Made by a program: the position numbers and the translations under genes. 40,633 nt of DNA from positions 1-40,633 of the IMG/VR virus record IMGVR_UViG_3300023170_000065; one strand, 5' to 3'. This document shows positions 18,430 through 26,352 of this stretch, one piece after another (position 1 is the stretch's first letter; every line of letters starts with the position of its first letter). The notes under the pieces are model-generated. The model saw only the letters and a list, made by a program, of their open reading frames with translations. It was not told the DNA's origin and did no database searches. The DNA comes from a virus.

Positions 18430-19688
18430 GAACGAATTACCCTTACATGCTCATACAAATAATCTAAATATGCGTCTCTCATTTTATCCGCAGTATTTTC
18501 TCCAGCAGCAGAAGTTCCGTCAAAACAAAAACCTATAAATGCCTTCATTTGTGTAGCAGTAAGGTAAATTCCACCTTCAGTTAAATCTTCGCTAAAGGTG
18601 TTAGGCGAACCAAGAATGAAGAAGTTTCCTTCTGAATCATTTGTAGAAGATACAATATAACCTGTACCAGAACTACATGCTTCTGTGGTTGTTCTCTGTA
18701 TTCTTATTTCGTCAGCATTTCCGTAAGAATGAACAATCAAGCTAAAGTATCTTGACCCTCTTCTTAGAGAAACATCGAATGTCAACCTACCACTACCATC
18801 ATTGTTTGCTTGTGAAGTAAATCTTAATGTTGCACACTCAGCATAGTTTTTAATAATCTGTACTGTATTCCAACCTAACCATTCTGTTTGTGATGTACCT
18901 TTAGATACGGCAAACTCTTTTACACTTCTCCAATCATCACTATCCCAAAGTGATATTGTAAATCTTGATTCTGTATTACTGTTTGTTAACTCAAACTTTA
19001 CTAATCCATTTTCTATAACTGCTTGGTCAACATTATCGTTAGGACTTAATAAACCATTTCTAACTTTTCCATTAGTAGAAACCTTTACTGCGCCTTTTAA
19101 ATAATCTATAGGGTTACACTCAAATTCAACATTGTCTGTTCTTATGTTTGAACCACTAAAGTAATTTAAGTTAATTGTTCCTTCTCCGTAACTAGCAATT
19201 CTAGTTTCAACATTTGGCGCTGAACCAGTTCCTACAGTAGGTATATGGACTGAATATGCTTGTTCTGGTATAGCAAAAAATTGAGAAGTAGTAGAAGTAA
19301 TACTATGGTCATTATCTAATAACGCACCAGAGAATTGTGATTCAAATCTTATTTCTCCGGGATTTCCTAACCATGTACCGGATATGTTATATTTAACACC
19401 AGCACCACCATATCTTGTAATATCTACGCTAGCATTTTCAATTTTACAATATCCTTTAAGCGAGCTATCTCCTGTATAAGTTAAAGGGTAAAATATTCCA
19501 TAATTAGCCATTGAAGAAAGTTCATCTCTAATATATTTAACTTCATTTAAATCTAAATTATTACCAGATGTATGAGCTATTGTTCCAGATAAACTGTAGC
19601 TTCTAGTTGTTGGGTCTGTTTGAAAGTTTAAATTACTAGGAGAAGTAAAACTTAAATGTCCAATAGTAACTTGATGAGTATTAGCCAT
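18426..19688 (-). CDS. Distal tail or tail-tip protein
   Basis: 420 residues, beta-rich. The N-terminal ~110 residues (HQVTIGHLSFTSPSNLNF, YSLSGTIAHTSGN, then a YIRDELSSMANYG segment) resemble the ring-forming first domain of distal tail or baseplate hub proteins. The later part (~210-400, SRFTISLWDSD, TLRFTSQANNDGSGRLTFDV) resembles a carbohydrate-type beta-sandwich. I chose the ATG at 19688 because it shares the A of the preceding TAA (TAATG) and has AAGGA nine bases upstream; a GTG two codons earlier is too close to that site. Its place between tape measure and hub supports a Dit-like role; the family is not certain. Confidence 0.7.
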   Translation of the reverse strand: MANTHQVTIGHLSFTSPSNLNFQTDPTTRSYSLSGTIAHTSGNNLDLNEVKYIRDELSSMANYGIFYPLTYTGDSSLKGYCKIENASVDITRYGGAGVKYNISGTWLGNPGEIRFESQFSGALLDNDHSITSTTSQFFAIPEQAYSVHIPTVGTGSAPNVETRIASYGEGTINLNYFSGSNIRTDNVEFECNPIDYLKGAVKVSTNGKVRNGLLSPNDNVDQAVIENGLVKFELTNSNTESRFTISLWDSDDWRSVKEFAVSKGTSQTEWLGWNTVQIIKNYAECATLRFTSQANNDGSGRLTFDVSLRRGSRYFSLIVHSYGNADEIRIQRTTTEACSSGTGYIVSSTNDSEGNFFILGSPNTFSEDLTEGGIYLTATQMKAFIGFCFDGTSAAGENTADKMRDAYLDYLYEHVRVIRS

Positions 19689-19837
19689 TAGCACATATCC
19701 TTTCTACGACAAGTTTCGCAATATCTATATTTACCATCAAAGTCCCAAAAATAATAAGAGCAACCATCTTCTTTACAACGCACCATATTATCTACATAAT
19801 CATTATCGTGTGTCGTTGCATGTAATATTTTTTTCAT
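19688..19837 (-). CDS. 49-residue zinc-ribbon-like protein
   Basis: A short gene, easily missed. It begins at an ATG overlapping the tape-measure stop (TAATG at 19837) and ends with a TAA overlapping the next start (TAATG at 19688), so it fills the space between two tail genes exactly. The protein starts MKKILHATTHDNDYVDNMV and has Cys21-x4-Cys26 and Cys40-x2-Cys43, with His6 and His10 near the start and a final Cys49. Two cysteine pairs 13 residues apart suggest one zinc ribbon. The product is lysine- and aromatic-rich with no membrane segment. Function unknown; a small assembly or regulatory factor is possible. Confidence 0.7.
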   Translation of the reverse strand: MKKILHATTHDNDYVDNMVRCKEDGCSYYFWDFDGKYRYCETCRRKDMC

Positions 19838-22800
19838 TATCTATTCCTTAAACCTGTTCCAGCATTACCTTCTTTTTCAAGCTTTGTTAATTCTTTTCTT
19901 ATATTAATAGCAGCTTTTCTTGCAGATATTGGGTCAGCAGGAAGTCCTGTAATATTAACATTCATATTCTCTACTGTAATACCTCCATAGCCACCTCCGG
20001 TTTTATTTGAAAATACAGATGTTCCACCCGGTGTTGACATAATTAATTCTGGACCCATTTCTCCAACTATAGATGTTTTACCTATTGGAACAGAACCACC
20101 GTAAGCTTTTTCATAAGGAGATAAAGCCCACTCTCTATCAATTTCAGACTGTGTCATTGCATAATATGGATTTACTAATGAAGATGATAAACCCCACTCT
20201 CTATCAATTTCGGACTGTGTCATTCCATAAAATGGATTTCTAGTTGGGTCTGCATGAATTGGTATACCATTTATAATTCTATCGTAATCACCTTTTTGTC
20301 CTCTAGTCCACCAGTTTGTTTTAGGCATTTGAGTACTTTCTCCATCATCATCAGTATTTACTTCATCTGCACTAGGAGTATAACCATTTTCAACTACGGC
20401 TTTTATTTTTTTTGCTATAGAGAGAAATCCGTTATAACTATCATCATAAGAATTTAATGTTTCTTCTAATATTCCAGCAGGTATTCCTATAAGTGTTGAT
20501 AGTTCTGCTAAGTGAGATTGTAGACCCGGATATTTTTCACCGATTTCATCTAATCTTAAACCTTGTTCCAACGCTGCAATGTTTGCGTCTTCTATTTTTC
20601 TAGACAAATCGTCTTCTAATTTAGCTAACTCGTCTGCTCTAGTTTTACCTATATTTAATGCTGAGTTGTAATTTTCTATAGCGCTAATAATTGCAGGGGA
20701 TAGATTTTTACTTCTTTCTTCTAGTATTTCTTTTTCAGCTTCAGCAACTTTAAGTTGTAAATCTAGTAAATCTTTTTCTGTTTGAGCCATTGGTTTAGTT
20801 AAATCTGCTAATTCTTCTCTTGCAGCGTCTAAGTCTAATTGTTCAGCAACTCCTTGCTCTACAGCTAACTCTAAGAATTTAATTTCTTTTTGCTTATCTC
20901 TTATTGATTTTCTTTCACGAGCAGTTCTTTGTTTTGATAATTTTTCTCGCATTCTATCTATATTTAAAGTTGCTTGCAATATAGCTATTTGTTCTTTGTT
21001 AGTGACAACTTCATCATCACCATATTCTGCTATAGCTTCTTTAAGTGCTAGAGTTGCTTCATCTAACTCCATTTGTTCTTTCATTTGAGATGTAATAGTT
21101 ATATTGTCATATACTAAATCTTTGTTAAAGTTGTCAACTTGACTTTGTAAATCAGCTATTTCTTTTTCAGTATCAACTTGATTTCTTTTCATTTCAAGTA
21201 ATTCTTTTACAATACCAAGTACATCTTTCTCATGATTTTCTTGGTCTTTTTTTCTTTGAGAAATAACACCATTTATAACAGCTCGTTTTTCTTCATTAGA
21301 TAATACTTTTTCGCCTAGCCCATATTGAGTTCTTAAACTTTTCTCTATTCCGTATAAAACTTCTTGATTTGTTTCTGCTAAGTCAGCATACTTTTCATCA
21401 CTAGCAATTAACTGTTCGTTCAAGTAAACTAAATCTGCAAGTGGTATGTCCTTACTTAATAAAGCCATAGTTCTACCTATATTTTCAGAAGTGACACCTG
21501 CCTCTCCAACTTGTCTTGATATTGCAAGCAGACCTCTATCTGCAAATTCTGTAACTGCAATTTGTAAAAACTTCTGTGCATTTTCATAATCTTCTATATT
21601 TTGTAGCATGTCTTTAGGGTCTGGAAATTCTATATCTCCTATACCTTCAAATATTGCGTCCAGATTTTCGGCTTCAGCTACTGCTGATGTTATAGCACTA
21701 ACAACATCATTAACTCTTCCGCTTACACTGTCTGCACTATCATCAACTTTATCAAACTTACCTGCAACTACATCTAATACTATTGCTGCTTTTTCAGCGT
21801 CATTTACAAATTCTGATATACTTATTATTTCAAAACCCATTTCTTCGGCTGTTGCATTGTAACTATCTAATAATCCTATTAAGTTATCTTCAATAGCACC
21901 AATTTCTTCATCAGAAATAGCACCTATTCTTGTAATAATATTTTCAAAACCAGAAACATCTTTTTTAACTTGAGCAAATTCTAATTGTAAATTAGGACTT
22001 AATTCAATATTTCGTGTGTCTATTAAACCTTGTAAGTCATAAATAGCTTTACCTACAGGCATATATAAAGTTGAATTTAACTCACCAGATAATTTTTCAG
22101 CAGCTTTTGGGTCTATTAATATTGCTCTATATATTGAGTTAGTTAAATCAGACAAATCTCCAGTTTCTAACATACTTAATAAGTCTTCTGGTGATAGTTT
22201 TAATATTTCAGCCATGCTGTTGACTAGTTCATCATTACCAATTACATTTTGAAATAAATCAATACCTGCTATTTCATTTAATTCTTTTTGAGCGTCGGTT
22301 AATTCTTCAGTTCCTCTAACAACCTTTGCAAATGCGTCACCATATTCAACAATTTCTACAAGACTGAAATCAGTTCTAAATTTTGGTAAATTATAAAATG
22401 TTTGCAGTGCTTGTGCTTCTAAAATTTCTAGTTCTTCAGTAACTATCTCTATCTCTCTTTTAAGAACATCTATAGCAGAAACATCGATGTTAGGGTCTGC
22501 CAATAATTTTTGGTACTCTTCCATTTTTTGATTTAAAGTAGCTTGCAAAGGAATTAAAGCAGATTGCGCACCTACTAATTTTCTAGCGCTATCTTCCATT
22601 TTTGCATTAGCAGCTGCATTAGCTCCTAAACCAATTGTTATTAATGTTAAAGCAGGAAGTAGTGAACCCATAGCTCCCCTAATAGCCGTGCTTAATCTCA
22701 AATAGGCTGCTGCATTTTTATTAACTTGGACTTCATTTATCATGAATGCGCCAGTAGAAGCTTTTGCTGCTACTGTCATTTCTGCTAAAGTAGCTCCAGC

Positions 22801-24108
22801 CATTTGTGCTAAAGCTCTTACTGCAAAAAATTGACCTGCTATAGCAGATATTGCAGTACCTAATACTGTAAATGTTCCAACAATTATTTTAGTACCTTTA
22901 GCGACACCATCCATAGCGTCTTCTGTATCGCTCATGGTTCCCACAAGTGCTTCCAAAGATTGAACTAAACTTTTTGTAAAGTTTAAAAAGTCATTACCAA
23001 CTTGTATTCTTAATTCTTGAAAAGCGTTTTTAAGAGTTTTTGTTTGTGATTTTAAAGTATCGAATCTTTTCTCTGCTTCTTCATTTAGAGCATTGTTAAT
23101 TTCATAAGCAACATTAGACCTAGCTAATGCGTCTGTTAACAAATCTCCAGCTTCAGCAACAGACAAAAGTGCTCGAATTGTTCTCTGTTGTTTAAGTCCT
23201 AATTCATCAAGTATTGCTACAACATTTCCACCAGAATTTGCTACTCTACTTAAACCTTGAATAAATAAATTAAGAGCTTGCGCTGGGTCTTCTGAAGCTA
23301 TTTGTTTAAATGCTTCAGTGGTTAATCCAGTCGTTTCTACAAAGACATTTAATGCTCTTTGATTACCTTGTACAGCAACTGTTAATTGCTGAAATACACG
23401 AGACATAGCTGTACCACCAGCTTGTGATTGAACACCAACTGCTTGTAGAGCTGTAGCAATTGCTAAAGTATCCGCTGCCGAAGCACCAGCGACTTTAGCA
23501 CCTGCTGCAAGTCTAAGTGATGTAGATAAAATTTCATCTTCAAGAGCTGCAAAGTTGTTACCTAAATCTACTAAAGCAGAACCTAAGTTTGCAATTTCAA
23601 ATTCTTGTAACTGGAATATTTCTTTTAATCTTGCAAGAGATAAAGAAGCTGTTTCTGTTGAAAGTCTAGTTGCTACTCCTAATTTTGCTATTGTATCTAT
23701 AAATATAGGTAAACCAGAAGCTTCAATTCCTAACTGACCACCAAGCTCACCTATTTGATTTAATTGTGATGTAGCGATAGGTATTTCTGTTGCAAGTTGC
23801 CTAATAGATACAGCAAGTCTATCAAATTCTTCTTCAGAAGCGTCAACAGTTTTCTTAATACCAGCAAAAGACTCTTCAAATCTTGAAGCAGCACCTATAC
23901 CAAAAACTAAAGCGGTAGCCATACCACCTATTGCACTTATAGCACCACCAAGAGCCGCGACTTTTAATGTTCCTAATCTGTTATATGCTTGGACTACTCT
24001 GTTTGTTGTTTCATTAGCAGCGGCCAACGCTTGCTTTTGAGCGTCGTCCATATTGACCTTAAGAGCAATTGTAATTGGTTTAATACCAGCATTAGGTGTA
24101 ACAGCCAT
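19837..24108 (-). CDS. Tail tape measure protein (TP901-like)
   Basis: 1423 residues, the expected large helical protein after the tail chaperones. Residues ~45-330 are the TP901-type core: ATALVFGIGAASRFEESFAG, LATEIPIATSQLNQIGELGG, then the typical ALQAVGVQSQAGGTAMSRVF stretch. Hydrophobic segments occur at ~50-75 and ~400-500. Residues ~960-1190 are coiled coil (many Glu/Lys/Leu, EIADLQSQVDNF). The C-terminus ends with the family's GKTSIVGEMGPELI motif after a 22-residue tandem duplication. It fixes tail length: at roughly 0.15 nm per residue the tail would be near 200 nm, an estimate from length only. The start shares a base with the chaperone stop (TAATG). Confidence 0.95.
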   Translation of the reverse strand: MAVTPNAGIKPITIALKVNMDDAQKQALAAANETTNRVVQAYNRLGTLKVAALGGAISAIGGMATALVFGIGAASRFEESFAGIKKTVDASEEEFDRLAVSIRQLATEIPIATSQLNQIGELGGQLGIEASGLPIFIDTIAKLGVATRLSTETASLSLARLKEIFQLQEFEIANLGSALVDLGNNFAALEDEILSTSLRLAAGAKVAGASAADTLAIATALQAVGVQSQAGGTAMSRVFQQLTVAVQGNQRALNVFVETTGLTTEAFKQIASEDPAQALNLFIQGLSRVANSGGNVVAILDELGLKQQRTIRALLSVAEAGDLLTDALARSNVAYEINNALNEEAEKRFDTLKSQTKTLKNAFQELRIQVGNDFLNFTKSLVQSLEALVGTMSDTEDAMDGVAKGTKIIVGTFTVLGTAISAIAGQFFAVRALAQMAGATLAEMTVAAKASTGAFMINEVQVNKNAAAYLRLSTAIRGAMGSLLPALTLITIGLGANAAANAKMEDSARKLVGAQSALIPLQATLNQKMEEYQKLLADPNIDVSAIDVLKREIEIVTEELEILEAQALQTFYNLPKFRTDFSLVEIVEYGDAFAKVVRGTEELTDAQKELNEIAGIDLFQNVIGNDELVNSMAEILKLSPEDLLSMLETGDLSDLTNSIYRAILIDPKAAEKLSGELNSTLYMPVGKAIYDLQGLIDTRNIELSPNLQLEFAQVKKDVSGFENIITRIGAISDEEIGAIEDNLIGLLDSYNATAEEMGFEIISISEFVNDAEKAAIVLDVVAGKFDKVDDSADSVSGRVNDVVSAITSAVAEAENLDAIFEGIGDIEFPDPKDMLQNIEDYENAQKFLQIAVTEFADRGLLAISRQVGEAGVTSENIGRTMALLSKDIPLADLVYLNEQLIASDEKYADLAETNQEVLYGIEKSLRTQYGLGEKVLSNEEKRAVINGVISQRKKDQENHEKDVLGIVKELLEMKRNQVDTEKEIADLQSQVDNFNKDLVYDNITITSQMKEQMELDEATLALKEAIAEYGDDEVVTNKEQIAILQATLNIDRMREKLSKQRTARERKSIRDKQKEIKFLELAVEQGVAEQLDLDAAREELADLTKPMAQTEKDLLDLQLKVAEAEKEILEERSKNLSPAIISAIENYNSALNIGKTRADELAKLEDDLSRKIEDANIAALEQGLRLDEIGEKYPGLQSHLAELSTLIGIPAGILEETLNSYDDSYNGFLSIAKKIKAVVENGYTPSADEVNTDDDGESTQMPKTNWWTRGQKGDYDRIINGIPIHADPTRNPFYGMTQSEIDREWGLSSSLVNPYYAMTQSEIDREWALSPYEKAYGGSVPIGKTSIVGEMGPELIMSTPGGTSVFSNKTGGGYGGITVENMNVNITGLPADPISARKAAINIRKELTKLEKEGNAGTGLRNR
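20107..20238 (-). repeat. 66-bp tandem duplication in the tape measure gene
   Basis: Two adjacent 66-bp units (20173-20238 and 20107-20172) code for NPFYGMTQSEIDREWGLSSS and NPYYAMTQSEIDREWALSPY. The frame is kept, so it is a 22-residue in-frame duplication near the protein's C-terminus, with most bases still identical. Confidence 0.9.
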
Positions 24109-24799
24109 TACTTATTAGCTCCAGTCTGTGGGTTATCTTTTAGAAATTCGTCTAAGGACATTTTTTGTCTTGGTCTCCTATCACGGCCATGTTGCTTTCT
24201 TAACATGTCGCGTGCATTTTTTGTTTTAGCAGTTCCTTTAGAAACTACTTCTCCAGATTCTGTATACTCTATTTGATTGCTTTGAAGAATACGCATAAAT
24301 ATCGATTCTTCTGGTGGTAAATACGACAGCAGTTTTAAAAATTTACCCCATCTTAAAGATAAAGGGTCTGCTGTTTGATAATGCCTTTGAAAATCTGCTT
24401 CTATAGGACCCCAGTACTCTAATACATTATCTAGGGTCCAAGTTATTTTGGGTCGTCAGAGCCTTCTTCTGAAGCTGATTCTCCTAGTGTTTCATCACTT
24501 GAACCACCCGCTAAACCATAAGTTTCTAATAAGAACGCAAGTACTTCATTCATTTGCTCCCATGTCATTCCGTCATCAAGCATTTGATTGAAATTATCAT
24601 TACCTACTAGTGATGATATCCATTCTGGTAAGACATTCATTGGAATTTCTTGACCTTCTGTAGCGTATCTCATTTGAGTCAATACAGTTCTGGCAGGTAA
24701 AGTAGCTGGTAGTGTGTAAACTTTTCCAGCTACTTTAAGCTGCACATCTTCTTTTTTGTCGGCTTCAATTGCCTCGTCAAAGTCTTTATACTTTGCCAC
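24108..24799 (-). CDS. Tail assembly chaperone, frameshifted long form (GpG-T type)
   Basis: Join of 24799-24447 with 24446-24108 by a -1 ribosomal shift at CCCAAAA (24452-24446). The first part is the 118-residue short protein. After the shift the chain continues I-T-W-T-L-D-N-V-L-E-Y-W-G-P-I-E, then LSLRWGKFLKLLSYLPP and MRILQSNQ, and ends NPQTGANK, adding 112 residues for a total of about 230. The EYWGPIEADFQ and LRWGKFL patterns match the T part of siphovirus tail chaperones. The start is GTG at 24799 with AGGAG upstream. The apparent ATG at 24296 is an internal methionine of this frame. Long and short forms are needed in a fixed ratio to fold the tape measure. Confidence 0.85.
24406..24452 (-). 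promoter_or_regulatory. Programmed -1 frameshift signal
   Basis: The slippery heptamer C-CCA-AAA (24452-24446) fits X-XXY-YYZ exactly and is followed at once by the zero-frame TAA. Six bases downstream a hairpin begins: GGACCCTAG (24439-24431) pairs with CTGGGGTCC (24414-24406) over nine pairs including one G-U, with a 16-base loop. Heptamer, spacer length and stem are all in the range known to drive efficient -1 shifting. Confidence 0.88.
24443..24799 (-). CDS. Tail assembly chaperone, short form (GpG type)
   Basis: 118 residues from the GTG start to TAA, made when the ribosome does not shift. It is acidic, with a compact helical core (TVLTQMRYATEGQEIP, VLPEWISSLVGN, WEQMNEVLAFLLETYG) and a disordered Ser/Glu tail that leads to the slip site. 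Size, acidity and position between the major tail protein and the tape measure fit the G-type chaperone, which binds the tape measure during tail assembly and is absent from the virion. Confidence 0.9.
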   Translation of the reverse strand: MAKYKDFDEAIEADKKEDVQLKVAGKVYTLPATLPARTVLTQMRYATEGQEIPMNVLPEWISSLVGNDNFNQMLDDGMTWEQMNEVLAFLLETYGLAGGSSDETLGESASEEGSDDPK

Positions 24800-24826
24800 T
24801 ATATTCTCCTATCTAAATTAATTGAA

Positions 24827-25480
24827 TTAGTTGATGTCTAATTCGTCACTATCGTTTCTATTCTCAACGACTATGAAGAGATAGTTATTTCCAGCACTAT
24901 CAGCACCAACATTTAAAGTTGAATCTGGAACGAGTAATTTAAACTCAGTTGCCAAAGTAACTTTTTGTGGAGCTTTTTGATGTGCCATAGAGAATGAACC
25001 TACATTCACTGCTCTAGGGATATGGAATTGTCTATCGCTTCCTGCTTTACCATCAGTATGCAAAACTAGTGCATACTCAGTAAACTCATCTGTTACTGGT
25101 GGTACATATTTATAGTAACCACTAGCATAGTTCACTGAATCTTCAGCAACAGAACCGCCGCCTAATGCAACAGCTAAGTTATCAAGAGAGGCTTGTGCCA
25201 TTTCTCCTGTAAGTCTAACTTCTTGTGCTGACTTCAATGATTTGATTGGGTCTAGCTCTTCTGCGACCATTACATCTTCAAAAGTTTTATCAACTTCTAA
25301 AGTCCAACCGTCTTCAGAATATCCTACTTCGTCCCAAGGAACTGCTAGTCCTGTTGGGTCTTCCCATGCACCGGTGCTATCGCCCGGAAATGCAAGAGAA
25401 GAAGTAGAACGGTCTTTGATATATAGAACACCTGTACCAATTAATACTTCGTTAATTGTACCTGTTGTACTGAAACTCAT
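24827..25480 (-). CDS. Major tail (tube) protein
   Basis: 217 residues, beta-rich with an acidic middle, starting MSFSTTGTINEVLIGTGVLY. The pattern near residues 60-110 (WTLEVDKTFEDVMVAEELDP, VRLTGEMAQASLDNLAVALG) is typical of siphovirus tube proteins that stack as hexamer rings. It lies immediately upstream of the chaperone pair, the standard place, and has one of the best ribosome sites here (AGGAG six bases before the ATG) after an unusual hairpin leader, in line with high expression. Confidence 0.88.
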   Translation of the reverse strand: MSFSTTGTINEVLIGTGVLYIKDRSTSSLAFPGDSTGAWEDPTGLAVPWDEVGYSEDGWTLEVDKTFEDVMVAEELDPIKSLKSAQEVRLTGEMAQASLDNLAVALGGGSVAEDSVNYASGYYKYVPPVTDEFTEYALVLHTDGKAGSDRQFHIPRAVNVGSFSMAHQKAPQKVTLATEFKLLVPDSTLNVGADSAGNNYLFIVVENRNDSDELDIN

Positions 25481-25517
25481 TTGTTTCTCCTAACATATCT
25501 TATACTTATACTTAATC

Positions 25518-25556
25518 AGCAGAGCTCTGCCGACTTAATAAAAAGTCGAATCTGCT
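25518..25556 (-). promoter_or_regulatory. Nested inverted repeats in the major tail protein leader
   Basis: A perfect 12-bp palindrome GCAGAGCTCTGC (25519-25530) adjoins a hairpin CGACTT-(6)-AAGTCG (25531-25548). AGCAGA (25518-25523) can instead pair with TCTGCT (25551-25556) around that hairpin, so two exclusive folds are possible. No T-run follows, so it is not a standard terminator. An mRNA stabilising, processing or regulatory element for the tail protein gene is likely. Confidence 0.5.
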
Positions 25557-25562
25557 TTGTCG

Positions 25563-25841
25563 TTACTCTTCTTCAGCAATAAAGAAGTCTTCCACTACCT
25601 CCTCAACAGCGTCTTTGTCATCTTCTGTTGATTCGTCGATTGGTTCTTCCTCATAACCTTCATCATCTGCAATCAATACGGATATGCGCTCTCCGCCTTG
25701 ATTGTATTTATTTGGTTTAAGGCGCTCCCAAGTTTCGACCGGTATTTCTACCCAATCACTTTTGAAAACAATACCGCTGATAGTATCTCTAACAACGCTT
25801 TTGTTTAACAAAGGATTAATCTTAACTTTTATTTTCTTCAT
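25563..25841 (-). CDS. Small acidic-tailed protein in tail region
   Basis: 92 residues: a basic N-terminus (MKKIKVKINPLLNKSVVRDT), a central WVEIPVETWERLKP segment, and a C-terminal third that is almost all Asp/Glu. No family assigned with certainty. Proteins of this size with a similar middle (x-V-E-V-P-x-x-x-x-x-x-L) occur between tail terminator and tail tube genes in siphoviruses and are of unknown function. The acidic tail could act in chaperoning or partner binding. It is the last gene before the structured leader of the tube gene. Confidence 0.7.
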   Translation of the reverse strand: MKKIKVKINPLLNKSVVRDTISGIVFKSDWVEIPVETWERLKPNKYNQGGERISVLIADDEGYEEEPIDESTEDDKDAVEEVVEDFFIAEEE

Positions 25842-25842
25842 A

Positions 25843-26334
25843 CTATGTTCCTCTATAATACATGTTTAATGATAGCCGATAAAGTCCTAATCCAGTGTCA
25901 GTCTCTTCGACTCTCTCTGGTAATTGAACTACTTCAAATCCATAAATAACTGCTTTAGTATCAGAAGTTGGAGTATGAACAATAGTTTTTCCTGTTTTAA
26001 AAGCGCCTTCAGCTACTGCATTTGCTAAAGCATAAGCGTTTGCATAATCTGGTTGAGAACTATTTCCTCCACCCCATCTTCCAGCAAATGCTTGAACATT
26101 TATAACAGTATTTGCTATTGCAGCGTCTCCACTTGGTGAGTGCATTACCCCACCAGCATTAAAAAATGTTAAAAAAGGTAATTCGGCATTTCTAGGTAAT
26201 CTTGTTGCAACTCTAGTACTACAAACATCAGTTATAGATGTAGTGTTTATAGCCCATTCACGAAATATAATTTCAGCGTCTGGTGGAAAGTTCATTTCTT
26301 GATGTGGTTGCACACCTACTTTTTTAATAGCCAT
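25843..26334 (-). CDS. Tail terminator (tail completion) protein
   Basis: 163 residues. It opens MAIKKVGVQPHQEMNFPPDA, then an EIIFREWAINTTSITDVCST helix-strand, RVATRLPRNAELPFLTFFNA, and later VINVQAFAGRWGGG, an alanine-rich helix (YANAYALANAVAEGAF) and YGFEVVQLPERVEETDTGLG. This layout (helix, strand with x-R-x-P-x-x-x-x-P-x-L/F, helix, final strands) matches siphovirus tail terminators, which cap the tail tube and bind the head connector. The position just upstream of the tube gene agrees. The fold is inferred from pattern and order. Confidence 0.72.
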   Translation of the reverse strand: MAIKKVGVQPHQEMNFPPDAEIIFREWAINTTSITDVCSTRVATRLPRNAELPFLTFFNAGGVMHSPSGDAAIANTVINVQAFAGRWGGGNSSQPDYANAYALANAVAEGAFKTGKTIVHTPTSDTKAVIYGFEVVQLPERVEETDTGLGLYRLSLNMYYRGT

Positions 26335-26352
26335 TGTGATTGTATTCTATCA

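Noticed and set aside
24108-24296. Separate 62-residue gene
   Set aside because: Its frame is open upstream to the slip site and shows T-chaperone features before the methionine, so it is the end of the frameshift product.
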